The notes: generated by a model from the sequence alone, not told the origin. A stretch of 64,000 bases of DNA from Anaerolineales bacterium (GCA_030834895.1 JAUQXA010000064.1:124001-188000); one strand, 5' to 3'; shown: positions 48,569 through 58,278, counted from the stretch's first letter. Made by a program: numbers and translations.

Positions 48569-49999
48569 TTATTTGATTCCCGCAACCTTCAGCCCATCCT
48601 CCAAAATCGCCTTGACCTTGTCTTTGTGACGGGTCTCGGTGTACACGCGCAGGATGGGTTCCGTGCCAGAGAAGCGGATGAGCATCCAACCGCCATCTTC
48701 GAGCCTGAACTGGAAGCCATCCACAGTGACGAGTTCGGTTACTTTCAATCCGCCGAGGGTCTTGGGATTGTTATCACGGATGATTTGTTTGCGGGCTTCG
48801 GGGTCGCCTGTGAAGGGACTGTCCACGCGGTCGTAGAAATATTCCCCGCCGACTTTGGCGAACAGGTCTTTGAGCAGTTCGGTGGGTTTCTTGCCCGTCT
48901 TGACCATGAAGTCGAGCATGTACAAGCCAGCCAGAATGCCGTCACGTTCGGGGACGTTGCCACGGAAGGCATATCCGCCGCTTTCTTCGCCGCCGATGAG
49001 GGCATTGGTCTCGGTCATCTTCGGGGCGACATACTTGAAGCCCACGCCAGTCTCGTGGACGGGAACGCCATAGATTTCGCCCAGTTTATTGAGCATGTTG
49101 GTTGTGGATAGCGTCTTAACGATGTCGCCGCGTTCGCCGCGGATTTCGAGCATGTAATATGCCAGTAGACCAAACACACGCAGTTGATTAATGAACTCGC
49201 CGTTCTCGTCACCAATACCGCAGCGGTCCGCGTCGCCGTCGGTGATGAGCAGCACGTCGGCTTTATTGTCAACCGTTGCTTTTAATCCAACGTCAATATT
49301 CGGCTGGATGGGTTCGGGACGTTTCATCTCGGGAAAGGATGGGTTGCGGTGGTTGTGAATTTCGATGACTTTGGTCTTGCCGCCCGCCAGCAAACGCGGG
49401 AACCAGCCCATGCCGTTACCCCACATCGAGTCCACCATGACAGTCAAGCCCGCGTCCTTGATGGGTTGCAGGTCGATCAGTCCATCGCGGGTCAGGTGTT
49501 CTATATATGGGGTTGCCGCGTCGAATTTGACAATGTTGCCTTGCTCGATGCCGGTTTTCAACGTTAAACGTTTGACGTTTGAAACATCGTCGGGGATCGA
49601 TGCTTCGATTTGCTTTAATCCTTCAGGGTCGATTGCGCCGCCCGTCTCGTTGCGAACCTTGAATCCGTTGTCGGTAGGCGGGTTGTGACTGGCTGTGATA
49701 TTGACCGCGCCCGCAGCTTTCTTGTCCACAACCGCGTAGGCGATGACAGGGGTGGGCGTCGCTCCGTCGGTGAGGTATACCTTTAATCCGTTGCCTGCCA
49801 GCACTTCCGCAACTGCGGCGGCAAAATGCTCACTGCCAAAACGCATGTCGTGACCGACCACGACCCACTGTCCCTTTTTGCCCTGCGCCAGCAGATAGGA
49901 TGCAAATCCTTGCGCGCAGCGGCGGACGTTGTCGAAGGTGTAATCTTCGGCGATCATGCCGCGCCAGCCGTCCGTGCCGAATTTTATTTTAAATGCCAT
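48569..49999 (-). CDS. Phosphoglucomutase/phosphomannomutase family
   Basis: 476 residues, four-domain alpha-D-phosphohexomutase. GTDGWRG at 8-14, phosphoserine loop TASHNP (S104), metal loop DGDADR (254-259), sugar loop GGEESGGY and the C-terminal phosphate-binding RFSGTEP. The GEESGG pattern favours glucose/mannose phosphates. It interconverts 1- and 6-phosphates for cell-wall, glycan or storage sugar supply. GAGGAGAA precedes the ATG. Confidence 0.95.
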   Translation of the reverse strand: MAFKIKFGTDGWRGMIAEDYTFDNVRRCAQGFASYLLAQGKKGQWVVVGHDMRFGSEHFAAAVAEVLAGNGLKVYLTDGATPTPVIAYAVVDKKAAGAVNITASHNPPTDNGFKVRNETGGAIDPEGLKQIEASIPDDVSNVKRLTLKTGIEQGNIVKFDAATPYIEHLTRDGLIDLQPIKDAGLTVMVDSMWGNGMGWFPRLLAGGKTKVIEIHNHRNPSFPEMKRPEPIQPNIDVGLKATVDNKADVLLITDGDADRCGIGDENGEFINQLRVFGLLAYYMLEIRGERGDIVKTLSTTNMLNKLGEIYGVPVHETGVGFKYVAPKMTETNALIGGEESGGYAFRGNVPERDGILAGLYMLDFMVKTGKKPTELLKDLFAKVGGEYFYDRVDSPFTGDPEARKQIIRDNNPKTLGGLKVTELVTVDGFQFRLEDGGWMLIRFSGTEPILRVYTETRHKDKVKAILEDGLKVAGIK

Positions 50000-50045
50000 T
50001 GAATATTCTCCTCAAAAATAAATTGCGGGCGAGATTATAACAGGG

Positions 50046-51041
50046 CTACTGAGCTGCTGTCGGTGTGGCTTCCAACGTAGGTTCGACTGTGGAAACGATG
50101 GTCGGTGTCGCAGTCGGGAGCGGGGTTGCCGTTGGCGCTGCTTCGCCGCTGACCAAAATCTGCCACGCGATTTCCAAATCACCAACCGCGACAACGGGGA
50201 AGGCGGGGAGATTGCCAAGCGCCATGTCCAGCCGTTCGATTGCCTGGTCAAGTGACTGGTTATCGGTTTCGGCTTGCAAAGTCACCAACAACTCGCGGGC
50301 GGATTTCACATCCTCGCGCGCCAGTCCAAAGTTGCTTTGAGCCAGATATAGCCTTGCACGTCCGAGCATATCCAGCACGCGTGTGAACATCACTTCATGT
50401 TTGAGTTGCAGTAGCGCCTCATCCTGGCTGGTCTGGATTTTCTCTTCGAGTGACGACTGGATTTCATCCAGTTTTGTTAGTGACGCCGAATGCGCCTCGA
50501 TGGATTGTTCCAGCGCATCCACGCGGCTGTTCGTTTCATCAAGTTGCGCTTGCAATGCCTTGACCTCGGCTTCGACTCCCTTGATGTCTGCGCGATTCTT
50601 TTCGATGGGTACGACAACTTTTTGATTGAAATATGGAATACCGTAATAAAGCCCCACGCCGATCCCACCGATGACGATTGCAATGGCGATCAACCGAAAC
50701 AATGCTCTGATGAAAACAAGAAACGCCTTCCCCAGGCGGGTGAAAAATGAATCTTTCTTTTCTTTGGGAGGTTCCTGCATGGGTTGATGCTTCTCAATGG
50801 ATGCAGGCGACTCGTCCACCTGAATCATGGCATTGTTTTCTAACGGTTTTTCTCCCGCCTCGAAATTGGATTGCAGCCGCCCCAGCAGGGTCTTTCCCAT
50901 CCCGTGGACATTCAAACAATCCTCCACTGAATCAAACGGTCTTGCCGCAATGATGTTCCCCGCGATGACCCGCGTGATGCCGTGGGTCTTGGTCAGCATT
51001 TCGAGTTCGGCGGTATTCAGGAAATTGAGAAAATCGCTCAT
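50046..51041 (-). CDS. HhH-motif, coiled-coil membrane protein
   Basis: 331 residues from ATG 51041 (GAGGTG upstream). Residues 10-60 carry a helix-hairpin-helix domain (GITRVIAGNIIAARPFDSVEDCLNVHGMGKTLLGRL), in the cytoplasm, then a charged linker, one membrane helix (about 110-138), a long coiled coil (about 150-230) and an outside helical region, ending in a Thr/Pro-rich tail. The combination of a DNA-binding-type HhH with an outside coiled coil is odd. Function unknown; tethering of DNA or protein partners to the membrane is a guess. Confidence 0.75.
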   Translation of the reverse strand: MSDFLNFLNTAELEMLTKTHGITRVIAGNIIAARPFDSVEDCLNVHGMGKTLLGRLQSNFEAGEKPLENNAMIQVDESPASIEKHQPMQEPPKEKKDSFFTRLGKAFLVFIRALFRLIAIAIVIGGIGVGLYYGIPYFNQKVVVPIEKNRADIKGVEAEVKALQAQLDETNSRVDALEQSIEAHSASLTKLDEIQSSLEEKIQTSQDEALLQLKHEVMFTRVLDMLGRARLYLAQSNFGLAREDVKSARELLVTLQAETDNQSLDQAIERLDMALGNLPAFPVVAVGDLEIAWQILVSGEAAPTATPLPTATPTIVSTVEPTLEATPTAAQ

Positions 51042-51101
51042 GGTTTCACCTCTTGTCGTTGCAGTCACATCTATTTTATCACCCTGCCTGAAATAGTTTG
51101 C

Positions 51102-51107
51102 TATAAT
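51102..51107 (+). promoter_or_regulatory. -10 box, leaderless-type promoter of cysteine desulfurase
   Basis: TATAAT ends 7 bases before ATG 51115; no ribosome site fits between. Confidence 0.5.
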
Positions 51108-51114
51108 CCCTTCC

Positions 51115-52263
51115 ATGATTTACCTTGACTATGCCGCCACCACCCCCGTCGATCCGCGCGTGCTCGACGCCATGTTGCCATATTTTCGTGAGTCGTTTGG
51201 AAATCCGTCCTCGATCCACCGCTACGGACAGAAAGCCGAGTCCGCGCTGGATGCGGCGCGTGAGAAGGTTGCTGCTGTACTTCATTGCCGACCCGATGAA
51301 ATCATCTTCACCTCCTGTGGCTCCGAATCGGACAACCTTGCCCTGCGGGGTATGGTGCTGGCAAAACGAAAAGCTGGCAAGACGAAGATTCTCACGGCGA
51401 AGAATGAGCATCATGCCGTCAGCCGCACCGCCGAACAACTTGAAAAGGAATACGGTTTCTCGATCTCATGGCTGGATTTGGACGAACACGGCGCAGTCTC
51501 TCCCGATGCTTTGAGCAGGGCAGTGGACGGCGACTCCGCTCTCGTCTCGGTGATGTATGCCAACAACGAGATTGGGACAATCAACCCAATTTCTGAACTT
51601 GTAAAAGCAGCGCGGAGCCAAAATGTAGTCTTTCACACGGATGCGGTTCAAGCTGCCGCCTATCTCGATGTGAACATCCAAACCCTCGGCGTGGATTTGA
51701 TGTCGCTTGGCGGGCATAAATTCTATGGACCGAAAGGAGTGGGCGTGTTATACGTCCGCAAGGGGACGGGGCTGGTTCCGCACCTGACAGGCGGCGGACA
51801 GGAGTTCGGTCTGCGGGCTGGGACTCAGAACGTGCCATATATCGTCGGCTTTGCCGAAGCACTGCATCTTGCCGCCGAGGAACGCGAGGCGCGGACGGCG
51901 CACGTCAAACCGTTGCGTGACCACATCATCGGACAGGTTCTCGAAACCATCCCCGACTCGCAACTGACGGGTCATCCGCAAAACCGCTTGCCGAACCATG
52001 CCTCCTTCGTCTTCAAAGATGTGGACGGCAACCTCCTCCTGCAAATGCTCGACTCGGCTGGCTTCGCCTGCTCTTCTGGTTCCGCCTGCAAAACAGGCAA
52101 CCCCGAACCCAGTGAGGTCATCTCGTCACTAGGTTACTCTCGCGATTGGGTGCTGGGCTCCTTGCGTGTCACGCTAGGGATGGACACAACTCCAGAGCAT
52201 GTTGATTCCTTTTTGAAAACCCTGCCTGGGCTGATTGCGAAGTCAAGAAAACTGCACAGCTAA
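51115..52263 (+). CDS. Cysteine desulfurase (NifS/IscS family)
   Basis: 382 residues. PLP-dependent enzyme making persulfide for Fe-S clusters or thiolated tRNA. YLDYAATTPV start, NEHHAV aromatic-stacking His, MYANNEIGT, HTDAVQA (PLP Asp), LGGHKFYGPKG with Schiff-base K202 and SSGSAC with catalytic C325. The short loop around C325 puts it near the NifS/IscS group (class I). No IscU, IscR or SufB neighbour is present; divergent from the HhH protein gene. Confidence 0.96.
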   Translation: MIYLDYAATTPVDPRVLDAMLPYFRESFGNPSSIHRYGQKAESALDAAREKVAAVLHCRPDEIIFTSCGSESDNLALRGMVLAKRKAGKTKILTAKNEHHAVSRTAEQLEKEYGFSISWLDLDEHGAVSPDALSRAVDGDSALVSVMYANNEIGTINPISELVKAARSQNVVFHTDAVQAAAYLDVNIQTLGVDLMSLGGHKFYGPKGVGVLYVRKGTGLVPHLTGGGQEFGLRAGTQNVPYIVGFAEALHLAAEEREARTAHVKPLRDHIIGQVLETIPDSQLTGHPQNRLPNHASFVFKDVDGNLLLQMLDSAGFACSSGSACKTGNPEPSEVISSLGYSRDWVLGSLRVTLGMDTTPEHVDSFLKTLPGLIAKSRKLHS

Positions 52264-52308
52264 CCTGCACAATTATTTACCACTACATTTTGACATAAGG
52301 AGGATGGG

Positions 52309-52938
52309 ATGAACACAAACAATTTTTTGCGCCAATTTGTCAAAGATGGACTCATTGGTCTTGCCGTTGTTTTTCTTGCATTTGCGGTTCTGCTAGTTGT
52401 GTACCTAGGTGTAACGCTAAATTTGAAACTTTATTCCTCTACTAAAGAATTTTGGTTGCTTAATTGGTCACTTATCAGCCAACTGTTTGTCTTCCCAAAG
52501 TCTTTGAACATTGCAAATGGACAAAGACTTTGGGATGTTTTTTTCAGCCCTATGCCTTTGATTATTTTGGTGACCTTTTTAGTGGTTGGAAGTAGTGGGC
52601 GCTCACTTGAGAAAATAACCTCACGTTTGTCCTGGATGAAACCCATAATGTTTCTCGTCCTAAAGACATGGCTATCAGCAGTTGTCTTTTGGCCTTTGCT
52701 ATTGCTTGTGATAGTACGATTTTGGATTGGAAGCGAAGAAGTCCTTTATGATTCAGTGGCAATCTCATTAATTTTTGGCGCGGTCGGTGCGGTTATAGGA
52801 TTACTGATTGGTTGTTTGGCAGGATGTTTTCTTAACCCCAGTGAAAGATTGTTTCGATTAGTGATTGGCGCAATTGCAAGTATATGTGCGTCGTACACCA
52901 TTGGCGCTGGGATTCTTCTTATGCAGTGGGGTCACTAG
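52309..52938 (+). CDS. Hypothetical membrane protein
   Basis: 209 residues with about five membrane helices (17-39, 73-95, 113-135, 152-172, 180-205). AT-rich and with rare-looking codons against its neighbours. GGAGGATGGG before the ATG. I recognise no family; a C-terminal Gly-rich helix pair (GAVGAVIGLLIGCLAGC) could form a packed hairpin. Not obviously linked with the next gene. Confidence 0.7.
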   Translation: MNTNNFLRQFVKDGLIGLAVVFLAFAVLLVVYLGVTLNLKLYSSTKEFWLLNWSLISQLFVFPKSLNIANGQRLWDVFFSPMPLIILVTFLVVGSSGRSLEKITSRLSWMKPIMFLVLKTWLSAVVFWPLLLLVIVRFWIGSEEVLYDSVAISLIFGAVGAVIGLLIGCLAGCFLNPSERLFRLVIGAIASICASYTIGAGILLMQWGH

Positions 52939-52983
52939 TTTATAATTGTTTCACTTAAGCATTCAACCACTTAATTATCTAAT

Positions 52984-54465
52984 TTGAAAACTCAAATCAT
53001 TACCCTCGAATCTCACGATGACCTCATCTCCGTCCGCGATAAATTATCGTGGGCGAAGACGCCGCGTATTTTGCTGGTCTGGCCCAAATATGCCAAAATC
53101 AACTTGCGCGTGCTTGATTTGAAGGTCTTGCAGCGTCACGCGGATTCGCTTGGCGCACAGTTGGGACTAGTTACCCGCCGCGCCAAAGTGAGAAGGGATG
53201 CTGAGTCGCTTGGCATCCCTGTCTTTGCTTCGACCAATGTTGCTCAGCGTCAGCCTTGGTCTGACCATGCTCCGAGAAAGAGGCGTGTCCCGCGACCCCC
53301 GCGTCGTGACTTGCGTGCTCTTCGCGATAAGGTCTACGAAAAAGAGGTACCCTGGCGGACTTCTCTGCCGGGACGTGTTCTGGCTTTCACGGCGGGTGTC
53401 CTGGCTGTGTTGGTGTTGACGAGTCTGTTCCTCCCGCGCGCCACGCTGACGCTTTATCCGGAAGCCAAAACTCAAAGTGTGATCATTCCCGTCTCGGCGA
53501 GTGAGGCAACTCAGGGCGTGTCGGTCACGGGACAAGTCCCAGCCCAGGTCGTGAAAGCAACTGTCAGCGCGGAACAGTCGCTGGCAATCGTCAGCCAAAT
53601 CTCCGTCCCCAAATCCAAGGCGAAGGGAGTGATCCGCTTTACGAACCTGAGTCAGAATGAGGTGACAATTCCCAACAGGACGATCATTTCGAGCGAAGCC
53701 GTTCAGTTCGTCACGTTGAAAGACGCACGTTTGCCCGCCGGCTTGGACGAGTTCGTGGAGGTTCCCATCGAAGCGATGGAGGCGGGCGAGCAGGGAAATG
53801 TCCTTGAGAATACGATCACTTCGATTAAAGGCTCGCTTGGGCTTTCGATCTCGCTTACGAACCCAGAGCCGACCAAAGGCGGTGCAAATGCCAATGCTGT
53901 TGGCGCGACCGACGAAGACCGCGCGAAATTGCGCGATGTTGTGATTGAAAATTTATTGCGCGATGCCGAGACGAAATTGCGAGAGCAGCTTGCGTCGGAT
54001 GATTTGCTGCTGCCAGATACCATCGAGGCGGTGAAGTCCATCGAAGAGACTTTTACGCCCGCGGCGGGCGAGCCTGGCAAGCAGTTGACCTTGAAAATGC
54101 AAGTCGAGTTTTCAGGACAATATGTTTCTGGCGACGACCTGAACGAGCTGTCGCTTTCGACTTTGAACGCTTCGGCTGGGGATGGCTTTGTGGCGTCGGC
54201 TTTGCCAACCTACAAGGTGGTCGGCGACCCGTCCACCGACAGCGCGGGCGTCAGCCATTTAGATCTCGAAGTGAGCCGCTCCCTGCTTCGTCAAGTGGAC
54301 GAGACGCAGGTCTTCTCCCTCGTGCGCGGACGCAAGCCGCAGGAGGTGCAGGCTGCGTTGACATCCGCTTTGTCTTTGCGCCAGCAGCCTGAGATTGCCG
54401 TTGCTCCCGCTTGGTATCCGTGGCTTCCGCTTATCCCGTTCAATATTTCGGTGGAGACCAAGTGA
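52984..54465 (+). CDS. Baseplate J-like membrane protein
   Basis: 493 residues from TTG 52984 (start not firm). N-terminal soluble region about 1-125 with a basic stretch (RKRRVPRPPRRDLRAL), one membrane helix (about 133-152), then outside beta-rich domains: GVIRFTNLSQNEVTIPNRTIISSEAVQFVTL and VEVPIEAMEAGEQGNVLENTITSIKG are the elements called baseplate J/gp47-like in Chloroflexi. No phage genes are near, so this is a cell-surface protein that shares a fold element. It shares a GTGA overlap with ruvX. Confidence 0.75.
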   Translation: MKTQIITLESHDDLISVRDKLSWAKTPRILLVWPKYAKINLRVLDLKVLQRHADSLGAQLGLVTRRAKVRRDAESLGIPVFASTNVAQRQPWSDHAPRKRRVPRPPRRDLRALRDKVYEKEVPWRTSLPGRVLAFTAGVLAVLVLTSLFLPRATLTLYPEAKTQSVIIPVSASEATQGVSVTGQVPAQVVKATVSAEQSLAIVSQISVPKSKAKGVIRFTNLSQNEVTIPNRTIISSEAVQFVTLKDARLPAGLDEFVEVPIEAMEAGEQGNVLENTITSIKGSLGLSISLTNPEPTKGGANANAVGATDEDRAKLRDVVIENLLRDAETKLREQLASDDLLLPDTIEAVKSIEETFTPAAGEPGKQLTLKMQVEFSGQYVSGDDLNELSLSTLNASAGDGFVASALPTYKVVGDPSTDSAGVSHLDLEVSRSLLRQVDETQVFSLVRGRKPQEVQAALTSALSLRQQPEIAVAPAWYPWLPLIPFNISVETK

Positions 54466-54875
54466 GAGTCCTATCCATTGACCACGGCGAAAAGAGAATC
54501 GGGCTTGCGCTCAGTGACGAGACGGCGACCATTGCCAGTCCGCTCAAGGTGATCGAGCATGTTTCCCGCGTCGTTGATGCCGCGCAGGTCGCCGACCTTG
54601 CCGCTCAAAACGACGTCGGCTTGATTGTGGTCGGTCAATCGTTCGACGAGGACGGCAACCCGAATCCTGCTGGTCGTCGCGCGGGTCGCTTTGCCGACGA
54701 ACTCGAAAATCAGACGAACATCCCCATTGAACTCTGGGACGAATCCTTCAGCACACAGGATGCCCGTGTCACACGTATCCAACTTGGCTTTTCCAGAAAA
54801 AAACGTGCGGGTCATCACGATGCCCTTGCTGCGGTGGTAATTTTGCAATCGTATCTTGAATCAAAGCGTAATTAG
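54462..54875 (+). CDS. ruvX: RuvX/YqgF Holliday junction resolvase-like nuclease
   Basis: 137 residues from GTG 54462, overlapping the previous stop as GTGA; typical family length. RNase H fold: LSIDHGEKRIGLALSD with catalytic Asp7, VVGQSFDEDGN, WDESFST and the final Asp in DALAAVVILQSYL. Involved in processing pre-16S rRNA ends in E. coli and in junction resolution in mycobacteria. Followed by mltG, a common pairing. Confidence 0.92.
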   Translation: MRVLSIDHGEKRIGLALSDETATIASPLKVIEHVSRVVDAAQVADLAAQNDVGLIVVGQSFDEDGNPNPAGRRAGRFADELENQTNIPIELWDESFSTQDARVTRIQLGFSRKKRAGHHDALAAVVILQSYLESKRN

Positions 54876-54919
54876 TAATTGGTAATTTCTTTCATCCTTC
54901 ATCATTCATCCTTTCCCCC

Positions 54920-56023
54920 ATGCGCCGTTCCCATCTTATCCTAGCCCTTTTCATTTTTGCCATTCTCGCAGCTGTTGTTCTTTTCTTTGGCTATATTCCC
55001 GCGCGCGCTTCCATGCTGTACGGTCCGCCTGCGCGTTCGCTTTCCATTTCCGACCGTATCGAATATTCCACGCGCCTGCTTTCTCATGGAGACTTGCTTG
55101 TCGCACCACTCAACCCCAACGGCGGGGAACAACCTTTCCGCATCGAGCAGGGCGAGTCCATTTTTTCTGTCGCCACGCGGTTGGAGCAATCATCCCTCAT
55201 TGTCAGCGCCCAGGCATTTTACGATTATGTCGTTTACACGGGACTTGACCTCACCATTCAGGCGGGCGACTACACCCTCAGCCCCTCCATGTCCATTATT
55301 GACCTTGCCCGTGAGTTGCAGGATTCAACTCCCGAAGATGTGACCTTTGTGATTTTGCCTGGCTGGCGGCTGGAGGAGATCGCCGCTTCGCTTCCCACTT
55401 CGGGGTTGGAAATTTCACCCGAAGCCTTTATCTCTTCTGCGGGTTCTCCGCCGCAAGTGCTCGATATTTCATCTTCCACGATGGAAGGATTCTTTTATCC
55501 CGATTCCTATCGCGTGCCGCGTTCCGCCACCGTTGACCAACTCCTCGACCTGATTGCCCGCAACTTCGTCTTGCACATCACCGACGAGATGCGGGCAGGC
55601 TTTGCCGCGCAGGAATTGGACTTGTATCAAGCAGTCACACTTGCCTCCATCGTGGAGCGCGAATCGATTCAAAACGACGAACAAGCGTTGATTGCCTCGG
55701 TTTTTCTCAATCGCTTGAAAGTCGGCATGACCTTGGGCAGCGACCCGACCGTGCAATACGCCCTCGGCTACGACTCGTCCGCGCAGACCTGGTGGAAGAA
55801 TCCGCTCAGCCTCGACGACTTGAAATTCGACTCGCCATACAACACTTATATTTATGCTGGCTTGCCGCCTGCGCCGATTTCCAATCCCAGCCTTGGGGCA
55901 TTACAGGCAGTGGCTTTCCCTGAGACGTCCCCGTATTATTATTTCCAGGCGACCTGCGATGGTTCAGGCTATCACACCTTTGCTGTGACCTTTGAAGAAC
56001 ATCTGGCAAATGGATGTCAGTAA
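54920..56023 (+). CDS. mltG: Endolytic murein transglycosylase MltG
   Basis: 367 residues. N-terminal helix (about 6-24) anchors it in the membrane; a LysM-like domain (FRIEQGESIFSVATRLEQ) is followed by the YceG catalytic domain with LASIVERES (catalytic Glu probably E246), SVFLNRLKVGMTLGSDPTVQYA and SPYNTYIYAGLPPAPISNPSLGALQA. It cuts nascent glycan strands to end peptidoglycan synthesis. The start has no clear ribosome site. Last gene of the ruvX group. Confidence 0.95.
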   Translation: MRRSHLILALFIFAILAAVVLFFGYIPARASMLYGPPARSLSISDRIEYSTRLLSHGDLLVAPLNPNGGEQPFRIEQGESIFSVATRLEQSSLIVSAQAFYDYVVYTGLDLTIQAGDYTLSPSMSIIDLARELQDSTPEDVTFVILPGWRLEEIAASLPTSGLEISPEAFISSAGSPPQVLDISSSTMEGFFYPDSYRVPRSATVDQLLDLIARNFVLHITDEMRAGFAAQELDLYQAVTLASIVERESIQNDEQALIASVFLNRLKVGMTLGSDPTVQYALGYDSSAQTWWKNPLSLDDLKFDSPYNTYIYAGLPPAPISNPSLGALQAVAFPETSPYYYFQATCDGSGYHTFAVTFEEHLANGCQ

Positions 56024-56062
56024 GTATGATGGAGTCCACCCGCTTCGCGCCTGTCGTTGGAT

Positions 56063-56088
56063 ACTCAAAAGTCAGGAGACTTTTGAGT
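56063..56088. terminator. Hairpin after mltG
   Basis: Perfect arms ACTCAAAAGTC (56063-56073) and GACTTTTGAGT (56078-56088) 40 bases past the mltG stop. No T-run, so only possibly a terminator. Confidence 0.45.
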
Positions 56089-56186
56089 CCGCTTATAAAT
56101 TTTGTGGCTCCGTGTAGAGTCCACCCTTTCAAATCTGCAACCCATGTTTTAAATGATATTGCGTAGAATGAAACGCGGAGGCAGCA

Positions 56187-58208
56187 ATGTTATTCTTCGC
56201 CTTGAGCATTTTTCTTTCCGCCTTTTTGCTGTTTCAAATCCAGCCGATGATCGGCAAGTTCATCCTGCCCTGGTTCGGTGGGACGCCAGCCATGTGGTCC
56301 ACAGCCATGCTGTTTTTCCAGGCGGCGCTGACGGGTGGATACGCCTACGCCTACTGGCTGGTTAAACGTCCCAGGCAGGGGCGGATTCATCTGGTATTGC
56401 TTGGGATGACTCTTGCTCTCTTGATTGTGCTTGGCTTCTTGTGGACATCTCCCATCTCTCCCTCTGCGGACATGCGCCCCGCCTCAATGGATTTTCCTGT
56501 ATTTCACGTTTTCCTGATTTTGACGGTTTCCGTTGGTTTGCCCTACTTTGTGCTCGCTGCCAATAGTCCATTGATGCAGGCGTGGTTCAGTCGTCTTTTT
56601 CCTGAGCAATCTTATGCGCGGTTGTATGCGCTCTCTAATTTTGGGTCCCTGCTTGGGCTGTTGGCATATCCCATTCTGCTCGAACCGTCGCTGACGTTGA
56701 ACCAGCAGGGTTGGACATGGTCAGGTGGCTTTGTTCTATTTGCGCTGGTCATGGGAGCATTGAGTTATCGCGCCCGCAACGAAGGCGGCATTGAAGTTCA
56801 TGCCCCAACGGCCGAAAAGCCATCACCAGCATTACGCCTCCTGTGGATCATCTTGAGCGGCACAGCTTCGCTGTTCCTGCTTTCGGTTACCAATCAGGTC
56901 TCGCAGGAGGTGGCGGTCATTCCCTTCCTGTGGATCGTTCCGCTTGCCATTTACCTCGTCTCATTTATCCTTGCATTTTCCGATTCGCGCTGGTATGACA
57001 GGCGGATTTATGCCTTGCTCTTTAGTCTGGCATCTCTTGCCATGCTCTGGGTGTTGACCCATGCCGGCACATTGAACGTATTCATCCAAATTGGGGTGTA
57101 CAACCTGCTCTTCTTCCTTGCTGCGATGATCTGCCACGGCGAATTGTATCGACTGCGCCCTCATGCCGACCATCTGACCAGTTTTTATCTGATGGTTTCC
57201 CTCGGTGGCGCGGCAGGTGGGATTTTCGTCAACCTGATTGCGCCATTCATTTTTTCGGGATACTGGGAGTTTTATCTGGCGTGGCTGACCGTCATGATCG
57301 TTCTGGCGACGATGCTTCTGCCGCGTTTCCAGACGAAGGTCAATTTTCAGTCTTTTACGGTGAGTGTATCGTTTCTGGTTTGTGTCCTGCTTTTGTCCAT
57401 TTATCTGAACAAAAGCGAGAACGCGCTTTTCGTGGAGCGGAATTTCTATGGCGTAATTCGCGTTCGTAGTGGGAGGGAGGGAGAAAATTCCATGATTCAC
57501 GGCATGACCGTGCATGGCATTCAATATCTCGACGACCGCGCGCATCCCACCACGTACTATGTCACGGACAGCGGCGTTGGCTTGCTTCTGCTCAACCATC
57601 CCCAGCGCGGACAGGGGATGCGCATCGGAGTGCTGGGACTTGGCGCAGGGACGCTGGCGACATACGCGCTGGATGGCGACGCCTACCGATATTACGAGAT
57701 CAACCCGGTCGTCGTGCGACTGGCGGAAGGTGAGGGTGGCTTCTTCACGTTTTTACAGGATAGCAAAGCCGATACGACAGTCGTGCTCGGTGACGCACGC
57801 ATTTCTCTTGAAAGGGAACAGCCTCAAGATTTCGATGTGTTGGTGTTGGATACCTTCAGCAGCGACTCAATCCCCACGCATCTGGTGACAAAGGAAGCCT
57901 TTGCGCTTTATCTGAAACACCTCAGGCCTGATGGAATCATCGCCGCCCATATCTCGAACCGCCACCTGGACTTGCGTCCCGTACTTTGGCAACTCGCCCG
58001 TGAATTTGGATTGGACATTGTTCAGGTCAATCGTCCCGCCTCCTCGGGCAGAGATGGTTTCCCCTCAGAGTGGATTTTGCTCACGCGAAACTCGAAACTG
58101 CTTGAAATTCCCGCCATCAAATCCCATGCCATTTCTTTCGATGACTATTCCACGTCCATCAAATTGTGGACGGATGATTACAGCAATCTCTTTCAGATAT
58201 TGAAATAG
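56187..58208 (+). CDS. Fused membrane/spermidine synthase-like protein
   Basis: 673 residues. The N-terminal 420 residues make about 12 membrane helices; the C-terminal part is a Rossmann fold of the spermidine-synthase superfamily: IGVLGLGAGTLATYA, RYYEINPVVVRLAE, DFDVLVLDTFSSDSIPTHLVTKEAF and LRPDGIIAAHISNRHLDL. The DSSDP motif of true synthases is altered to DTFSSDSIP, so a polyamine product is uncertain. These fusions are frequent in environmental bacteria and uncharacterised. GGAGG precedes the ATG. Convergent with the DUF4013 gene. Confidence 0.88.
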   Translation: MLFFALSIFLSAFLLFQIQPMIGKFILPWFGGTPAMWSTAMLFFQAALTGGYAYAYWLVKRPRQGRIHLVLLGMTLALLIVLGFLWTSPISPSADMRPASMDFPVFHVFLILTVSVGLPYFVLAANSPLMQAWFSRLFPEQSYARLYALSNFGSLLGLLAYPILLEPSLTLNQQGWTWSGGFVLFALVMGALSYRARNEGGIEVHAPTAEKPSPALRLLWIILSGTASLFLLSVTNQVSQEVAVIPFLWIVPLAIYLVSFILAFSDSRWYDRRIYALLFSLASLAMLWVLTHAGTLNVFIQIGVYNLLFFLAAMICHGELYRLRPHADHLTSFYLMVSLGGAAGGIFVNLIAPFIFSGYWEFYLAWLTVMIVLATMLLPRFQTKVNFQSFTVSVSFLVCVLLLSIYLNKSENALFVERNFYGVIRVRSGREGENSMIHGMTVHGIQYLDDRAHPTTYYVTDSGVGLLLLNHPQRGQGMRIGVLGLGAGTLATYALDGDAYRYYEINPVVVRLAEGEGGFFTFLQDSKADTTVVLGDARISLEREQPQDFDVLVLDTFSSDSIPTHLVTKEAFALYLKHLRPDGIIAAHISNRHLDLRPVLWQLAREFGLDIVQVNRPASSGRDGFPSEWILLTRNSKLLEIPAIKSHAISFDDYSTSIKLWTDDYSNLFQILK

Positions 58209-58214
58209 TCTGTA

Positions 58215-58263
58215 AGTGTGTCGCACCTTTTGGGGGATTTGCCCACGGTTTGGATGCGACGCA
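58215..58263. terminator. Hairpin between convergent genes
   Basis: AGTGTGTCGCA and TGCGACGCACT pair with one G-T, with an inner GGG/CCC stem. It lies in the gap between genes ending at 58208 and 58279. Confidence 0.55.
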
Positions 58264-58278
58264 CTATTTATCCCTGAA

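Noticed and set aside
52984..54465. Prophage because of a baseplate J-like protein
   Set aside because: No tail, capsid, terminase or integrase genes are near; it is a membrane protein in a ruvX-mltG operon.
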